A stretch of 64,000 nt of DNA from Stutzerimonas stutzeri. GTDB lineage: Bacteria > Pseudomonadota > Gammaproteobacteria > Pseudomonadales > Pseudomonadaceae. Position numbers and translations under genes: made by a program. Where the stretch lies: NCBI RefSeq assembly GCF_000219605.1, contig NC_015740.1, forward strand, positions 868,001-932,000. Reading direction: 5' to 3'. Below the pieces are notes generated by a model. It did no database searches, was not told the DNA's origin, and worked only from the letters and a program-made list of their open reading frames with translations. Positions 6,488 to 15,157 of this stretch are shown piece after piece; position 1 is the first letter of the stretch, and every line of letters starts with the position of its first letter.

Positions 6488-8641
6488 ATGACCGACGCAA
6501 CCGCCCGCGCGCAGCCTGTCCAGCCCGGACTACGCCACCACCTGCTGTTCATGGCTGGCAGTGCGCTCGCACTGCTGACGCTGTTGGCCCTGCTGCGCCT
6601 GGCACTGCTGCTGTTCAACCGCGAGCTGCTTGGTGACGCCTCGCTGGCCACCCTGCTCGAAGGCTTCGGCAACGGCCTGCGTTTCGACCTGCGCGTGCTG
6701 GTCTATATCTTCGTGCCGCTGTCGTTGGCGGTGTTTAGCCCACGCGCAATGGCCGCGCGCAGGCTGCAGCGAATCTGGCTCACCGCCTGCGCCAGTCTGG
6801 CGATCCTGCTCGGCGTGATCGAGCTGAACTTCTATCAGGAGTTTCATCAGCGGCTGAATGCGCTGGTCTTCCAATACCTCGGCGAGGATCCGGCCACGGT
6901 GTTGAGCATGCTCTGGCACGGCTTTCCGGTGGTGACGTTGTTGAGCGTCTGGGGCGGGTTGACGCTGGTCTGGGCGCTGCTGCTCCGCTGGCTCGACGGT
7001 CGCTGCCGGCCGCGCGGCGCCAGCCAGATGCGCCGCTCGCCAGCTCGTCCGCCGCTGGCCTGGCACTGGCGTGGCGCCACGCTGCTGGTGCTGGTCCTGA
7101 TCAGCGTGGTCGCCGCTCGCGGCACCCTGCGTCAGGGCCCGCCGCTACGCTGGGGCGATGCCTTCACCACCGACTCGGTGTTCATCAACCAGCTCGGCCT
7201 GAACCCGGCGCTGACCCTCTACGAGGCGGCGAAGAACCGCTATTCCGATCATCGCGACAACGCCTGGGAAGCCGTGCTGCCCGAGGACGAGGCCCTGGCG
7301 GTCACCCGCGAGCTGCTGTTGACCGGCAACGACCAGCTGGCCGACCCGGAGCTGGCCGCTGTGCGCCGCGACTACCGGGCGCCGGAGGCCGCTCGCTTGC
7401 CGGTGCGTAACGTGGTGGTCATCCTGATGGAGAGTTTCGCCGGGCGCTATGTCGGCGCGCTGGGCAGCCGCGACGGCATCACACCTCACTTCGACCGCCT
7501 GGCCGGTGAGGGCCTGCTGTTCGAGCGCTTCTTCGCCAACGGCACCCACACCCACCAGGGCATGTTCGCCAGCATGGCGTGCTTTCCCAATCTGCCGGGG
7601 TTCGAGTACCTGATGCAGTCACCGGAGGGCGGCAACCGCTTCTCCGGGCTGCCGCAGCTGCTCAGCGCCCGGGCGTTCAACGACGTCTACGTCTACAACG
7701 GCGATTTCGCCTGGGACAACCAGGCCGGCTTCTTCGGCAACCAGGGCATGACCCGTTTTGTCGGGCGCAACGACTACGTCGACCCGGTGGTGGCTGACCC
7801 GACCTGGGGCGTCTCCGACCAGGACATGTTCGACCGCGCCGTGCAGGAGCTCGGCGCGCTGGCACCGGACGAGCCCTTCTATGCACTGCTGCAGACGCTG
7901 TCCAACCACACACCCTATGCGCTGCCGGACCCGCTGCCGGTGCCGGCGGTCACCAGCCATGGCTCGCAGGATGCGCACCTGACCGCCATGCGCTATTCCG
8001 ACTGGGCGCTGGGCCGCTTCTTCGAGCAGGCCAAGCGCCAGCCCTGGTACAAGGAGACCCTGTTCGTGGTGGTCGGCGACCATGGCTTCGGCGCGCCGGA
8101 ACAGCTCACCGAGATGGATCTGTTCCGTTTCCACGTGCCGCTGCTGCTGATCGCCCCGGGCGTTACCGAGCAGTTCGGCAGCCGGCGCGAAGTGGTGGGT
8201 ACCCAGGTCGACGTGGTGCCGACCATCATGGGCCGCCTCGGGGGCGAGGTGCGCCATCAGTGCTGGGGTCGCGACCTGCTGGCACTGGATGAACGTGACC
8301 CGGGCTTCGGCATCATCAAGCCCTCGGGCAGCGATCAGACCGTGGCGATGATCCGCGGCGAGCAGATCCTGGTACAGCCCAAGGACCTCGAGCCGCGCCT
8401 GTACCGCTATCGCCTCGGTGCCGATGCCAGCGCCCAGCGGATCGAGGATGCCGACAACGCGGCGTCGATGCTGCGCCAGCTGCAGGCCTATCTGCAGGTG
8501 GCCACCGGCAGCCTGCTGGCCAACACCGCGGGCGATCGTGAGCGGAAGGAGACGGCAACCGGAGAAACGCTGGCGCGCGCTGCCGCCGACGGTGAACCAC
8601 CGATTGCGCCGAAGGGCCAGCGCGGCCCCCGCGAGGGCTGA
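6488..8641 (+). CDS. LTA synthase family protein (membrane sulfatase / phosphoglycerol transferase)
   Basis: A 717-residue protein with about five N-terminal transmembrane helices (within residues 15-215) and a periplasmic alkaline-phosphatase-superfamily (sulfatase) domain. Metal-site features include VVVILMESFAGRY (Glu) near residues 304-316, a Thr nucleophile candidate in NGTHTHQGMF near 351, and GDHGFG near 533-538. The family transfers phosphoglycerol or related head groups from phospholipid to periplasmic acceptors such as membrane-derived glucans. It follows dgkA by 28 bases, and the two form a logical couple: transfer releases diacylglycerol, which DgkA recycles. Acceptor unknown. The last about 60 residues are a poorly conserved charged tail. 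Confidence 0.85.
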   Translation: MTDATARAQPVQPGLRHHLLFMAGSALALLTLLALLRLALLLFNRELLGDASLATLLEGFGNGLRFDLRVLVYIFVPLSLAVFSPRAMAARRLQRIWLTACASLAILLGVIELNFYQEFHQRLNALVFQYLGEDPATVLSMLWHGFPVVTLLSVWGGLTLVWALLLRWLDGRCRPRGASQMRRSPARPPLAWHWRGATLLVLVLISVVAARGTLRQGPPLRWGDAFTTDSVFINQLGLNPALTLYEAAKNRYSDHRDNAWEAVLPEDEALAVTRELLLTGNDQLADPELAAVRRDYRAPEAARLPVRNVVVILMESFAGRYVGALGSRDGITPHFDRLAGEGLLFERFFANGTHTHQGMFASMACFPNLPGFEYLMQSPEGGNRFSGLPQLLSARAFNDVYVYNGDFAWDNQAGFFGNQGMTRFVGRNDYVDPVVADPTWGVSDQDMFDRAVQELGALAPDEPFYALLQTLSNHTPYALPDPLPVPAVTSHGSQDAHLTAMRYSDWALGRFFEQAKRQPWYKETLFVVVGDHGFGAPEQLTEMDLFRFHVPLLLIAPGVTEQFGSRREVVGTQVDVVPTIMGRLGGEVRHQCWGRDLLALDERDPGFGIIKPSGSDQTVAMIRGEQILVQPKDLEPRLYRYRLGADASAQRIEDADNAASMLRQLQAYLQVATGSLLANTAGDRERKETATGETLARAAADGEPPIAPKGQRGPREG

Positions 8642-8699
8642 GGGCTCAAGTGCGCCGAGCAGCAAGTGGTGTGCCGGGGCTGGCGAGTGCGCTGCTGCC

Positions 8700-9788
8700 T
8701 CAGCGGCGAACCAGCAGCACCCCGGCTTCCATGTGGTGGGTGTAGGGGAACTGATCGAACAGCGCGCAGCGCTCGATGCGATGGGTGTCGGCGAGCTGGG
8801 CGATGTTCTGCGCCAGGGTCTCCGGATTGCAGGAGATGTAGAGGATGCGCTCGAAGCGACGGGTCAGTTCGCAGGTGTCCGGGTCCATGCCGGCGCGTGG
8901 CGGGTCGACGAAGACGCTGCCGAAGTCGTAGCTCTTCAGGTCGATCCCGGCCAGGCGGCGGAACGGGCGCACCTCGTTCAGTGCCTGCGTCAGCTCCTCG
9001 GCGGAGAGCCGCACCAGCTCGATGTTGTCGATGCCGTTGTCTTCGATGTTGGCCAGCGCGGCGTTGACCGAGGTCTTGCTGATCTCGGTGGCCAGCACGC
9101 GGCGCACGCGGGTGGCCAGCGGCAGGGTGAAGTTGCCGTTGCCGCAGTACAGCTCCAGCAGGTCGTCATCGCGTTCGCCGAGCGCTTCGAAGGCCCAGTT
9201 CAGCATCTTCTGGCAGACCTCGCCGTTGGGCTGGGTGAAGGCGCCTTCCGGCTGGCGGTAGCGGAAGCGGCGGCCGGCGACCACCAGCTGTTCTTCCACG
9301 TAATCGCGGCCGATGACGATGCGCTTGCCCTTGGAACGGCCGACCAGGCTGACGCCGAGGTCGGCGGCAAGCTGCTCGGCTTCGGCCTGCCAGGCCTCGT
9401 CCAATGGGCGGTGGTAGGCGAGGGTGATCAGCGCATCGCCGCTCAGGGTGGTGAGAAATTCGACCTGGAACAGCTTGAAGCTGAGCACTTCCGACGCCTG
9501 CCAGGCGGCCTTCAGTTGCGGCATCAGCTCGTTGATGCGGCGGCTGGCGATAGGGAAGTCGTCGATCAGGATCGCCTTGTGCTTGTCGCCCTGCTCGAAC
9601 ATCGCGTAATGGCGCTGGCCGTCTTCGCGCCACAGGCGGAACTCGGCACGCAGGCGGTAATGCTCGCGGGGCGAGTCGAAGACCTCCGCTGCCGGTGCAT
9701 CGAACGGTGCCAGCAGCTCCTCCAGCCGGGCGGCTTTTTCGGCGAGTTGGGCGGCGTAGGTGGCGGGGTCGAATTGCGGAGCGCTCAT
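8700..9788 (-). CDS. trmA: tRNA (uracil-54-C5)-methyltransferase TrmA
   Basis: A 362-residue SAM-dependent RNA methyltransferase making ribothymidine at position 54 of tRNA. It has the SAM motif [16 protein letters not shown] (about residues 206-221), the DPPRAGMD loop (near 295) and the catalytic cysteine in [12 protein letters not shown] (near 320). The length equals that of E. coli TrmA (366). It has no N-terminal TRAM domain, unlike RlmD. Transcribed alone, leftward, downstream of the purine permease and separated from it by a stem-loop repeat. Confidence 0.93.
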   Translation of the reverse strand: MSAPQFDPATYAAQLAEKAARLEELLAPFDAPAAEVFDSPREHYRLRAEFRLWREDGQRHYAMFEQGDKHKAILIDDFPIASRRINELMPQLKAAWQASEVLSFKLFQVEFLTTLSGDALITLAYHRPLDEAWQAEAEQLAADLGVSLVGRSKGKRIVIGRDYVEEQLVVAGRRFRYRQPEGAFTQPNGEVCQKMLNWAFEALGERDDDLLELYCGNGNFTLPLATRVRRVLATEISKTSVNAALANIEDNGIDNIELVRLSAEELTQALNEVRPFRRLAGIDLKSYDFGSVFVDPPRAGMDPDTCELTRRFERILYISCNPETLAQNIAQLADTHRIERCALFDQFPYTHHMEAGVLLVRR

Positions 9789-9813
9789 GAAGACTCTTGG
9801 AAAGGTAGGTAAT

Positions 9814-9901
9814 CGTAGGGTGGATCGGGGTGCGCAGCTGGCGCTTCATCCATCCACCGTCGCCGGGTGAAAGGTGGATGAAAAGCGCCATCCACCCTAC
9901 G
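9814..9901. repeat. Intergenic stem-loop repeat (GTAGGGTGGAT family)
   Basis: The outer arms CGTAGGGTGGAT (9814-9825) and ATCCACCCTACG (9890-9901) are perfect inverted copies, and an inner pair (GCGCTTCATCC... against ...GGTGGATGAAAAGCGC) extends the stem. The element fills nearly the whole gap between the permease stop and the trmA start. Related GTAGGGTGGGCTTC pieces occur at 17369 and 61768, so this is a dispersed repeat family. Confidence 0.75.
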
Positions 9902-9906
9902 GAGCG

Positions 9907-11202
9907 TCAGCCGGCGAACCAGCCCAGCTTGACCACGAACAGCGCCGAGAGAATCCACATCGCCGGGCTCAGCTCGCGCCAGCGGCCGGCCAGCAGCTTG
10001 ATGGCGGTCCAGGCGATGAAGCCGAAGGCGATGCCGTTGGCGATGGAGAAGGTCAGCGGCATGGCCAGCGCGGCGATGGCCACCGGCGCGGCGACGGTGA
10101 GGTCGTCCCAGTCGATGCCGGCCAGGCTGCTCATCATCAGTACGGCGACAAACAGCAGCGCCGGGGCGGTGGCGTAGGCCGGCACGGCACCGGCCAGCGG
10201 GGCGAAGAACAGGCTGAGCAGGAACAGCAGGGCGACCACGCAGGCGGTCAGGCCGGTGCGGCCACCGGCAGCGGTACCGGCGGCGGATTCGATGTAGCTG
10301 GTGGTGGTCGAGGTACCCAGCGCCGCGCCGGCCATGGTGGCGGTGCTGTCGGCGAGCAGGGCGCGGCCCAGGCGCGGCATCTTGCCGTCCTTGTCCAGCA
10401 GCTCGGCTTTTTGCGCCACGCCGATCAGGGTGCCGGAAGTGTCGAACAGGTCGACGAAGAGGAAGGCGAAGATCACGCTGATCAGGCCGATATCCAGCGC
10501 ACCCATGATGTCCAGCTGCATGAAAGTCGGCGCCAGCGACGGCGGCATCGACACCACGCCGTTGAGCTGCGATAGACCCAGCGCGATCGATAGCACGGTT
10601 ACTAAGATGATTCCAATCATCACTGCACCGGTCACCCGGAGATAGGCGAGCGCAACAATGATGAAAAAGCCAAGGCATGCCAGCAACGGGCCGCCGGCGC
10701 TCACGTCTCCAAGCGTTAGCATCGTAGCTGGGTGGGAAACAACGATCCCTGACTTCTGAAGAGCGATGATCGCCAGAAACAGGCCGATACCGGCGGCAAT
10801 GCCGGCGCGCAGGGCCAGCGGAATGCTGTGGATGATCCATTCACGGATCTTGAAGATCGACAGGCCGAAGAAGATCAGGCCGGAGAGGAACACTGCACCC
10901 AGCGCGGTCTGCCAGGTGTAACCCATGGTCAGCACCACGGTGTAGGTGAAGAAGGCGTTCAGGCCCATGCCCGGTGCCAGCGCGATCGGGTAGTTGGCGA
11001 CCAGACCCATGATCGCCGAGCCGATGGCTGCTGCCAGGCAGGTGGCGACGAACACCGCGCCGTGGTCCATGCCGGTCTCGGCGAGGATGCTCGGGTTGAC
11101 GAAGAGGATGTAGGCCATTGTCAGGAAGGTGGTGATGCCGGCCAGGATCTCGGTGCGCAGCGTGGTGTTGTGCGCCTTGAGTTGAAACAGCTTTTCCAGC
11201 AT
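9907..11202 (-). CDS. Purine (adenine/hypoxanthine/guanine) permease, NCS2 family AzgA type
   Basis: A 431-residue inner-membrane transporter with about 12-14 predicted helices. It matches the AzgA/PurP branch of the NCS2 family: start TEILAGITTFLTMAYI (about 16-31), GMGLNAFFTYTV (about 78-89), FVDLFDTSGTLIGVA (about 268-282) and STTTSYIESAAG (about 317-328), the last two carrying substrate-site residues. It imports purine bases by proton symport. ATG at 11202 was preferred to an upstream start at 11271 because the protein begins with the normal family N-terminus there and the extra residues are proline/arginine-rich. Confidence 0.88.
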   Translation of the reverse strand: MLEKLFQLKAHNTTLRTEILAGITTFLTMAYILFVNPSILAETGMDHGAVFVATCLAAAIGSAIMGLVANYPIALAPGMGLNAFFTYTVVLTMGYTWQTALGAVFLSGLIFFGLSIFKIREWIIHSIPLALRAGIAAGIGLFLAIIALQKSGIVVSHPATMLTLGDVSAGGPLLACLGFFIIVALAYLRVTGAVMIGIILVTVLSIALGLSQLNGVVSMPPSLAPTFMQLDIMGALDIGLISVIFAFLFVDLFDTSGTLIGVAQKAELLDKDGKMPRLGRALLADSTATMAGAALGTSTTTSYIESAAGTAAGGRTGLTACVVALLFLLSLFFAPLAGAVPAYATAPALLFVAVLMMSSLAGIDWDDLTVAAPVAIAALAMPLTFSIANGIAFGFIAWTAIKLLAGRWRELSPAMWILSALFVVKLGWFAG

Positions 11203-11332
11203 GGTCGATCCTCTTGTGCCGGTTAAGTGTGGGGCCGTCGCCTCTGGCGGGCGGCTGGCCTGTCGTCGCAAAAGCCGGGCATCTTACACCGGCCGGCAGC
11301 GCGGTTGAATTTCCATTGAGCAGGTGAACGCC

Positions 11333-11896
11333 ATGAGCAAACGTGTCCTGATTCCGATCGCCGACGGTTCCGAAGACCTGGAGGTCGTCACCCTGATCGA
11401 CGTGCTGCGCCGTGCCGAGTTCGACGTGGTGGTGGCCAGCGCCGAGGAACGGCGCATGCTGACCTGTGCGCGCGGGACCCGGATCACTGCCGACACCATG
11501 CTGCTCGACGTGCTGGCGCAGGACTTCGACCTCATCGTGCTGCCCGGCGGCATGCCCGGCGCGAAGACCCTCGGCGAGCTGGAGCCACTGGCCGAGCGCG
11601 TACGCCAGCAGGCCCGCGCCGGACTGGACTACGCGGCGATCTGCGCCGCGCCGGCGGTGGCGCTGCACCCCTACGGTGTGCTAAAGGGCCGCCAGGTGAC
11701 CTGCTACCCAGGCATGAGCGACAACCTCACCGGCACGCATTTCCTCGACCAGCCGGTGGTGGTGGACGGCAACTGCATCACCAGCCAGGGCCCGGCGACC
11801 GCCCTGGAGTTCGCCCTGACCCTGGTGGAGCGACTGGCCGGACGGGGCAAGCGGCGCGAGGTGGCCGACGCCATGCTGGTGCCGGCGACGAACTAA
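11333..11896 (+). CDS. DJ-1/PfpI/YajL family protein
   Basis: A 187-residue cytoplasmic protein of the DJ-1 superfamily. The nucleophile-elbow cysteine is in DYAAICAAPA (near residue 104) and the conserved acidic partner is Glu14 in DGSEDLE. Length and motifs fit YajL/DJ-1, which protects proteins from oxidative and dicarbonyl damage (chaperone, deglycase or glyoxalase activities are debated). It is divergent from the purine permease, with 130 bases between start codons, and precedes the xdhC-type gene by 68 bases. Confidence 0.85.
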   Translation: MSKRVLIPIADGSEDLEVVTLIDVLRRAEFDVVVASAEERRMLTCARGTRITADTMLLDVLAQDFDLIVLPGGMPGAKTLGELEPLAERVRQQARAGLDYAAICAAPAVALHPYGVLKGRQVTCYPGMSDNLTGTHFLDQPVVVDGNCITSQGPATALEFALTLVERLAGRGKRREVADAMLVPATN

Positions 11897-11964
11897 CCAC
11901 GCAGCCCATCGGTCACTGCTTGCATGCCGGCCAGCCGGTGCAAACGGTGAATTCGAGGAGAACG

Positions 11965-12939
11965 ATGGACAGTGTCGATCTGGCAGTGCTGCGGCGTGCC
12001 CGCGACTGGTTGCGTGACGGTCACGCGGTGGTGCTCTACACGGTGATCGAAACCTGGGGCAGCGCGCCGCGCCCGGTGGGCTCGCTGCTGGCGCTGCGCG
12101 GCGACGGCCGTGTCGAGGGCTCGGTGTCCGGTGGGTGCGTCGAGGACGACCTGCTCGCCCGGGTCATGGCCGATGAGCCACCGTCGACCTGCCAGCTGAT
12201 CACCTATGGCGTGAGCAAGGAGGAATCCGCGCGTTTCGGCCTGCCCTGCGGCGGCACCCTGCGCCTGCTGCAGGAGCCATTGCGCGATGCCGGCTGGATC
12301 GACGAGCTGCTGTCGCGCTGTGCCGCACACGAGCGGCTGCTGCGCCGGCTGGACATGGCCAGCGGCGCGGTCGTCCTGCAGCCCGCCGGGCGTGAGGCTG
12401 TGCTGCAGTTCGACGGGCATACCCTGCGCGCGCCATTCGGTCCGGCCTGGCGCCTGCTGATGATCGGCGCCGGGCAGCTGTCGCGCTATGTCGCCGACCT
12501 GGCTCACGGCCTCGGCTTCGAGGTGCTGATCTGTGACCCACGCGAAGGCTATGCCCACGACTGGAATCCGGCCGCCGTGCGCTTCGTGCCCGGCATGCCG
12601 GACGACGCCGTGCTGGCCATCGAGCCGGATGCGCACACCGCCATCGTCGCGCTGACCCACGACCCGCGGCTGGACGACATGGCGCTGCTCACCGCGCTGC
12701 AGTCCGAAGCCTTCTACGTCGGCGCCCTGGGCTCGCGGGTCAATAGCGAGAAGCGCAAGGCGCGCCTGCTCTCGCTGGGTCTTGGCGAGCGCCAGGTGCA
12801 GCGCCTGCACGGCCCCATCGGGCTGCCCATCGGCAGCCGCACGCCGGCGGAAATTGCCCTGTCGCTGATGGCCGAGGTGGTGGCGCTGAAGAATGGCGCC
12901 CTGGCGCCGAGCCTGTCGGCGCAGCAGCGCTGTGCCTGA
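11965..12939 (+). CDS. XdhC family molybdenum cofactor insertion chaperone (PaoD-like)
   Basis: A 324-residue protein with the XdhC/CoxI N-terminal domain (WGSAPRPVGSLLAL near 32-45 and SVSGGCVEDDLL near 54-65) and a C-terminal Rossmann-like domain (IGAGQLSRYVADLA near 169-182; YVGALGSR near 252). Members bind molybdopterin and insert the matured, often sulfurated, cofactor into xanthine-oxidase-family enzymes. GAGGAG precedes the ATG at 11965. The gene overlaps the start of the cytidylyltransferase gene and lies upstream of the three structural genes, so it is the dedicated chaperone of the aldehyde oxidoreductase. Confidence 0.9.
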   Translation: MDSVDLAVLRRARDWLRDGHAVVLYTVIETWGSAPRPVGSLLALRGDGRVEGSVSGGCVEDDLLARVMADEPPSTCQLITYGVSKEESARFGLPCGGTLRLLQEPLRDAGWIDELLSRCAAHERLLRRLDMASGAVVLQPAGREAVLQFDGHTLRAPFGPAWRLLMIGAGQLSRYVADLAHGLGFEVLICDPREGYAHDWNPAAVRFVPGMPDDAVLAIEPDAHTAIVALTHDPRLDDMALLTALQSEAFYVGALGSRVNSEKRKARLLSLGLGERQVQRLHGPIGLPIGSRTPAEIALSLMAEVVALKNGALAPSLSAQQRCA

Positions 12940-13537
12940 GCACAGGGTGTCTGGTGCCGGTGTCTGCGCCATCGTGCTCGCCGCCGGGCAGGGCAGCCGT
13001 TACCGCGCGGCCGGTGGTGCGGACAAGCTGCTGGCGCCGAGCCTCAGCGATGCGCCGGCGCCGCCGGTGCTCGCCGCCACGCTGGCGAACCTGCGCGGCG
13101 TCGCCGAGCGGCTGCTGGTGGTGACCCGCGCCGACAATGGTCCGCTGCACGACTGGCTTCGCGCCCATGCCGAGGACTGCGAGCGGCTGCTGGTGGAGAC
13201 CCGTGGCCTCGGTCATAGCCTGGCCCAGGCGGTCGCCCATGCACCGGCGGCCCACGGCTGGCTGGTGGCGCTGGGCGACATGCCCTATGTCCAGCCAGCG
13301 ACCCTGCGGGCCATCGTCGCGGCGATCGACCACGACAATCTGGTGGTGCCTGTCCATCAGGGGCGGCCCGGCCATCCGCGCGGGATTGGTGGCGCTCATC
13401 GCGAACGGTTGCTGCAGCTCGATGGCGATCGCGGTGCCCAGGCGCTGTTCGCCCGGCATGCCGTGCAGCAGCTGGAGGTGGACGACCCTGGCGTGTTGCA
13501 GGACATCGACCACCCGGACGATCGCCGGCGGTGCTGA
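12932..13537 (+). CDS. mocA: MocA/MobA-like molybdopterin nucleotidyltransferase
   Basis: A 201-residue NTP-transferase with the family signature IVLAAGQGSRYR (about residues 14-25), a downstream Lys in ADKLLAP, and the LGDMPYVQ metal-binding Asp motif near 111. MocA converts Mo-molybdopterin to the cytosine dinucleotide form needed by PaoABC-type enzymes. The start is taken as GTG at 12932, overlapping the stop of the xdhC-type gene by 8 bases; no ATG gives the correct N-terminus. Its place between the chaperone and the oxidoreductase subunits supports the cytidylyl (MCD) assignment, though guanylyl activity cannot be excluded by sequence alone. Confidence 0.82.
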   Translation: MPEHRVSGAGVCAIVLAAGQGSRYRAAGGADKLLAPSLSDAPAPPVLAATLANLRGVAERLLVVTRADNGPLHDWLRAHAEDCERLLVETRGLGHSLAQAVAHAPAAHGWLVALGDMPYVQPATLRAIVAAIDHDNLVVPVHQGRPGHPRGIGGAHRERLLQLDGDRGAQALFARHAVQQLEVDDPGVLQDIDHPDDRRRC

Positions 13538-13661
13538 TCCGATAAGCCTGCACGGCGATGCTCCGGCCCCTGCTCAGGGAGCGGAACGATTTCGGCGCCA
13601 CGCCAGTCGTACCCCAAGACGCACGGACAGCGCACACCAATGCCCAAACCGTGAGGCTGCC

Positions 13662-14174
13662 ATGAGCGAACATTCTTCAGCTGCAGGCCAGACCTGCACC
13701 ATCAGCCTGGAGCTGAACGGCGAACGCCGTGAGCTCCAGGTGCAACCCTGGACCACCTTGCTCGACCTGCTGCGCGACCAGCTCGGCCTGACCGGCACCA
13801 AGAAAGGCTGCGATCACGGCCAGTGCGGCGCCTGCACGGTGCTGCTCGACGGGCGGCGCATCAACAGTTGCCTGACCCTGGCGGTGATGCACGACGGCGC
13901 GCGTCTGACCACCATCGAGGGCCTGGCCAGCACCGAGGCGCTGCACCCGCTGCAGGCCGCCTTCGTCAAGCACGATGCCTTCCAGTGTGGTTATTGCACG
14001 CCGGGGCAGATCTGCTCGGCGGCCGGGCTCGCGGCCGAGCACCGCGCCAGCAGCCGCGACGAGATCCGCGAACACATGAGCGGCAACCTCTGCCGCTGCG
14101 GCGCCTATCCGAACATCCTCGCCGCCATCGAGGAGGCACTGCCGGTGCTACGTGGCCAGGAGGGTGCGCAATGA
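13662..14174 (+). CDS. paoA: Aldehyde oxidoreductase, [2Fe-2S] subunit (PaoA/YagT type)
   Basis: A 170-residue iron-sulfur subunit of a xanthine-oxidase-family molybdoenzyme. A plant-type [2Fe-2S] site is formed by C50, C55, C58 and C70 (CDHGQCGAC...C) and a second one by C109, C112, C144 and C146 (CGYC ... CRC). E. coli PaoA carries a twin-arginine signal; here no twin-arginine signal or hydrophobic N-terminal segment is visible from ATG 13662, so this enzyme may be cytoplasmic. It overlaps the FAD-subunit gene by four bases (ATGA). Confidence 0.9.
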   Translation: MSEHSSAAGQTCTISLELNGERRELQVQPWTTLLDLLRDQLGLTGTKKGCDHGQCGACTVLLDGRRINSCLTLAVMHDGARLTTIEGLASTEALHPLQAAFVKHDAFQCGYCTPGQICSAAGLAAEHRASSRDEIREHMSGNLCRCGAYPNILAAIEEALPVLRGQEGAQ

Positions 14175-15157
14175 CGCCGTTCAGCTACCAGCGCCCCGAA
14201 CGTATCGACCAGGCCATCGCCCTGCACGGGCCGGACAGCCGCTATATCGCCGGTGGCACCAACCTGCTCGACCTGATGAAGGAAAACGTGCTGCATCCGG
14301 GCCAGCTGATCGACATCAACGGCCTGCCGCTGCGTGAGATCGAACAGACAGCCGAGGGTGGCCTGCGCATCGGTGCGCTGGTGAGCAACGCCGACCTGGC
14401 CTGGCACCCGCAGATCGAGCAGCGCTACCCGCTGCTGAGCAAGGCCATTCTTGCCGGGGCATCGCCCCAGCTGCGCAACATGGCCAGCACCGGCGGTAAT
14501 CTGCTGCAGCGCACCCGCTGCTACTACTTCTATGACACCGCCACCCCGTGCAACAAGCGCGAGCCAGGGTCCGGCTGCGGCGCACACGACGGGCGCAACC
14601 GCATCCACGCCATCCTCGGTGCCAGCGAGGCGTGCGTCGCCGTGCATCCCTCGGACATGTGCGTCGCGCTGGCGGCGCTGGACGCGCGGGTGCACATCGA
14701 AGGGCCGCATGGCCAGCGGCGCGTCGACCTGGTGGACTTTCACCGCCTGCCCGGCGACCAGCCGCAGCTGGACAACGTGCTCACCGAAGGCGAGCTGATC
14801 ACCGCCGTCGAACTGCCGGTGGAGGGCTTCGCCAGCCACTGCGCCTACCTCAAGGTGCGTGACCGCGCGTCCTACGCTTTCGCGCTGGTCTCCGTTGCCG
14901 CCGCGCTGGAGGTCGATGGCGACGTCATCCGTCGCGCACGCATCGCCCTGGGCGGCGTGGCCCACAAGCCCTGGCGCCTGGAGGAAGCCGAAGACCTGCT
15001 CAGTGGTCAGCGCGCCGAGCCGGCGAGGTTCGCCGCGGCGGCCGATCGCCTGCTGCAAGGCGCGCAACCGCTTGCCGACAATGCCTTCAAGATCGACCTG
15101 GCCCATCGCGCCATCGTGCGCGCGCTCACCGAAGCCGCCGGAGGAACCGTCCGATGA
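14171..15157 (+). CDS. paoB: Aldehyde oxidoreductase, FAD subunit with extra Fe-S insertion (PaoB/YagS type)
   Basis: A 328-residue FAD-binding subunit (FAD_binding_5 plus CO_deh_flav_C). The FAD motifs are [12 protein letters not shown] (about 25-36) and [13 protein letters not shown] (about 106-118). A cysteine-rich stretch follows (about residues 118-165, with C118, C128, C137 and further cysteines); this is the insertion that holds the additional [4Fe-4S] cluster described for E. coli PaoB. It therefore belongs to the PaoABC heterotrimer class and not to plain xanthine dehydrogenase. It overlaps both neighbours by four bases. Confidence 0.9.
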   Translation: MTPFSYQRPERIDQAIALHGPDSRYIAGGTNLLDLMKENVLHPGQLIDINGLPLREIEQTAEGGLRIGALVSNADLAWHPQIEQRYPLLSKAILAGASPQLRNMASTGGNLLQRTRCYYFYDTATPCNKREPGSGCGAHDGRNRIHAILGASEACVAVHPSDMCVALAALDARVHIEGPHGQRRVDLVDFHRLPGDQPQLDNVLTEGELITAVELPVEGFASHCAYLKVRDRASYAFALVSVAAALEVDGDVIRRARIALGGVAHKPWRLEEAEDLLSGQRAEPARFAAAADRLLQGAQPLADNAFKIDLAHRAIVRALTEAAGGTVR

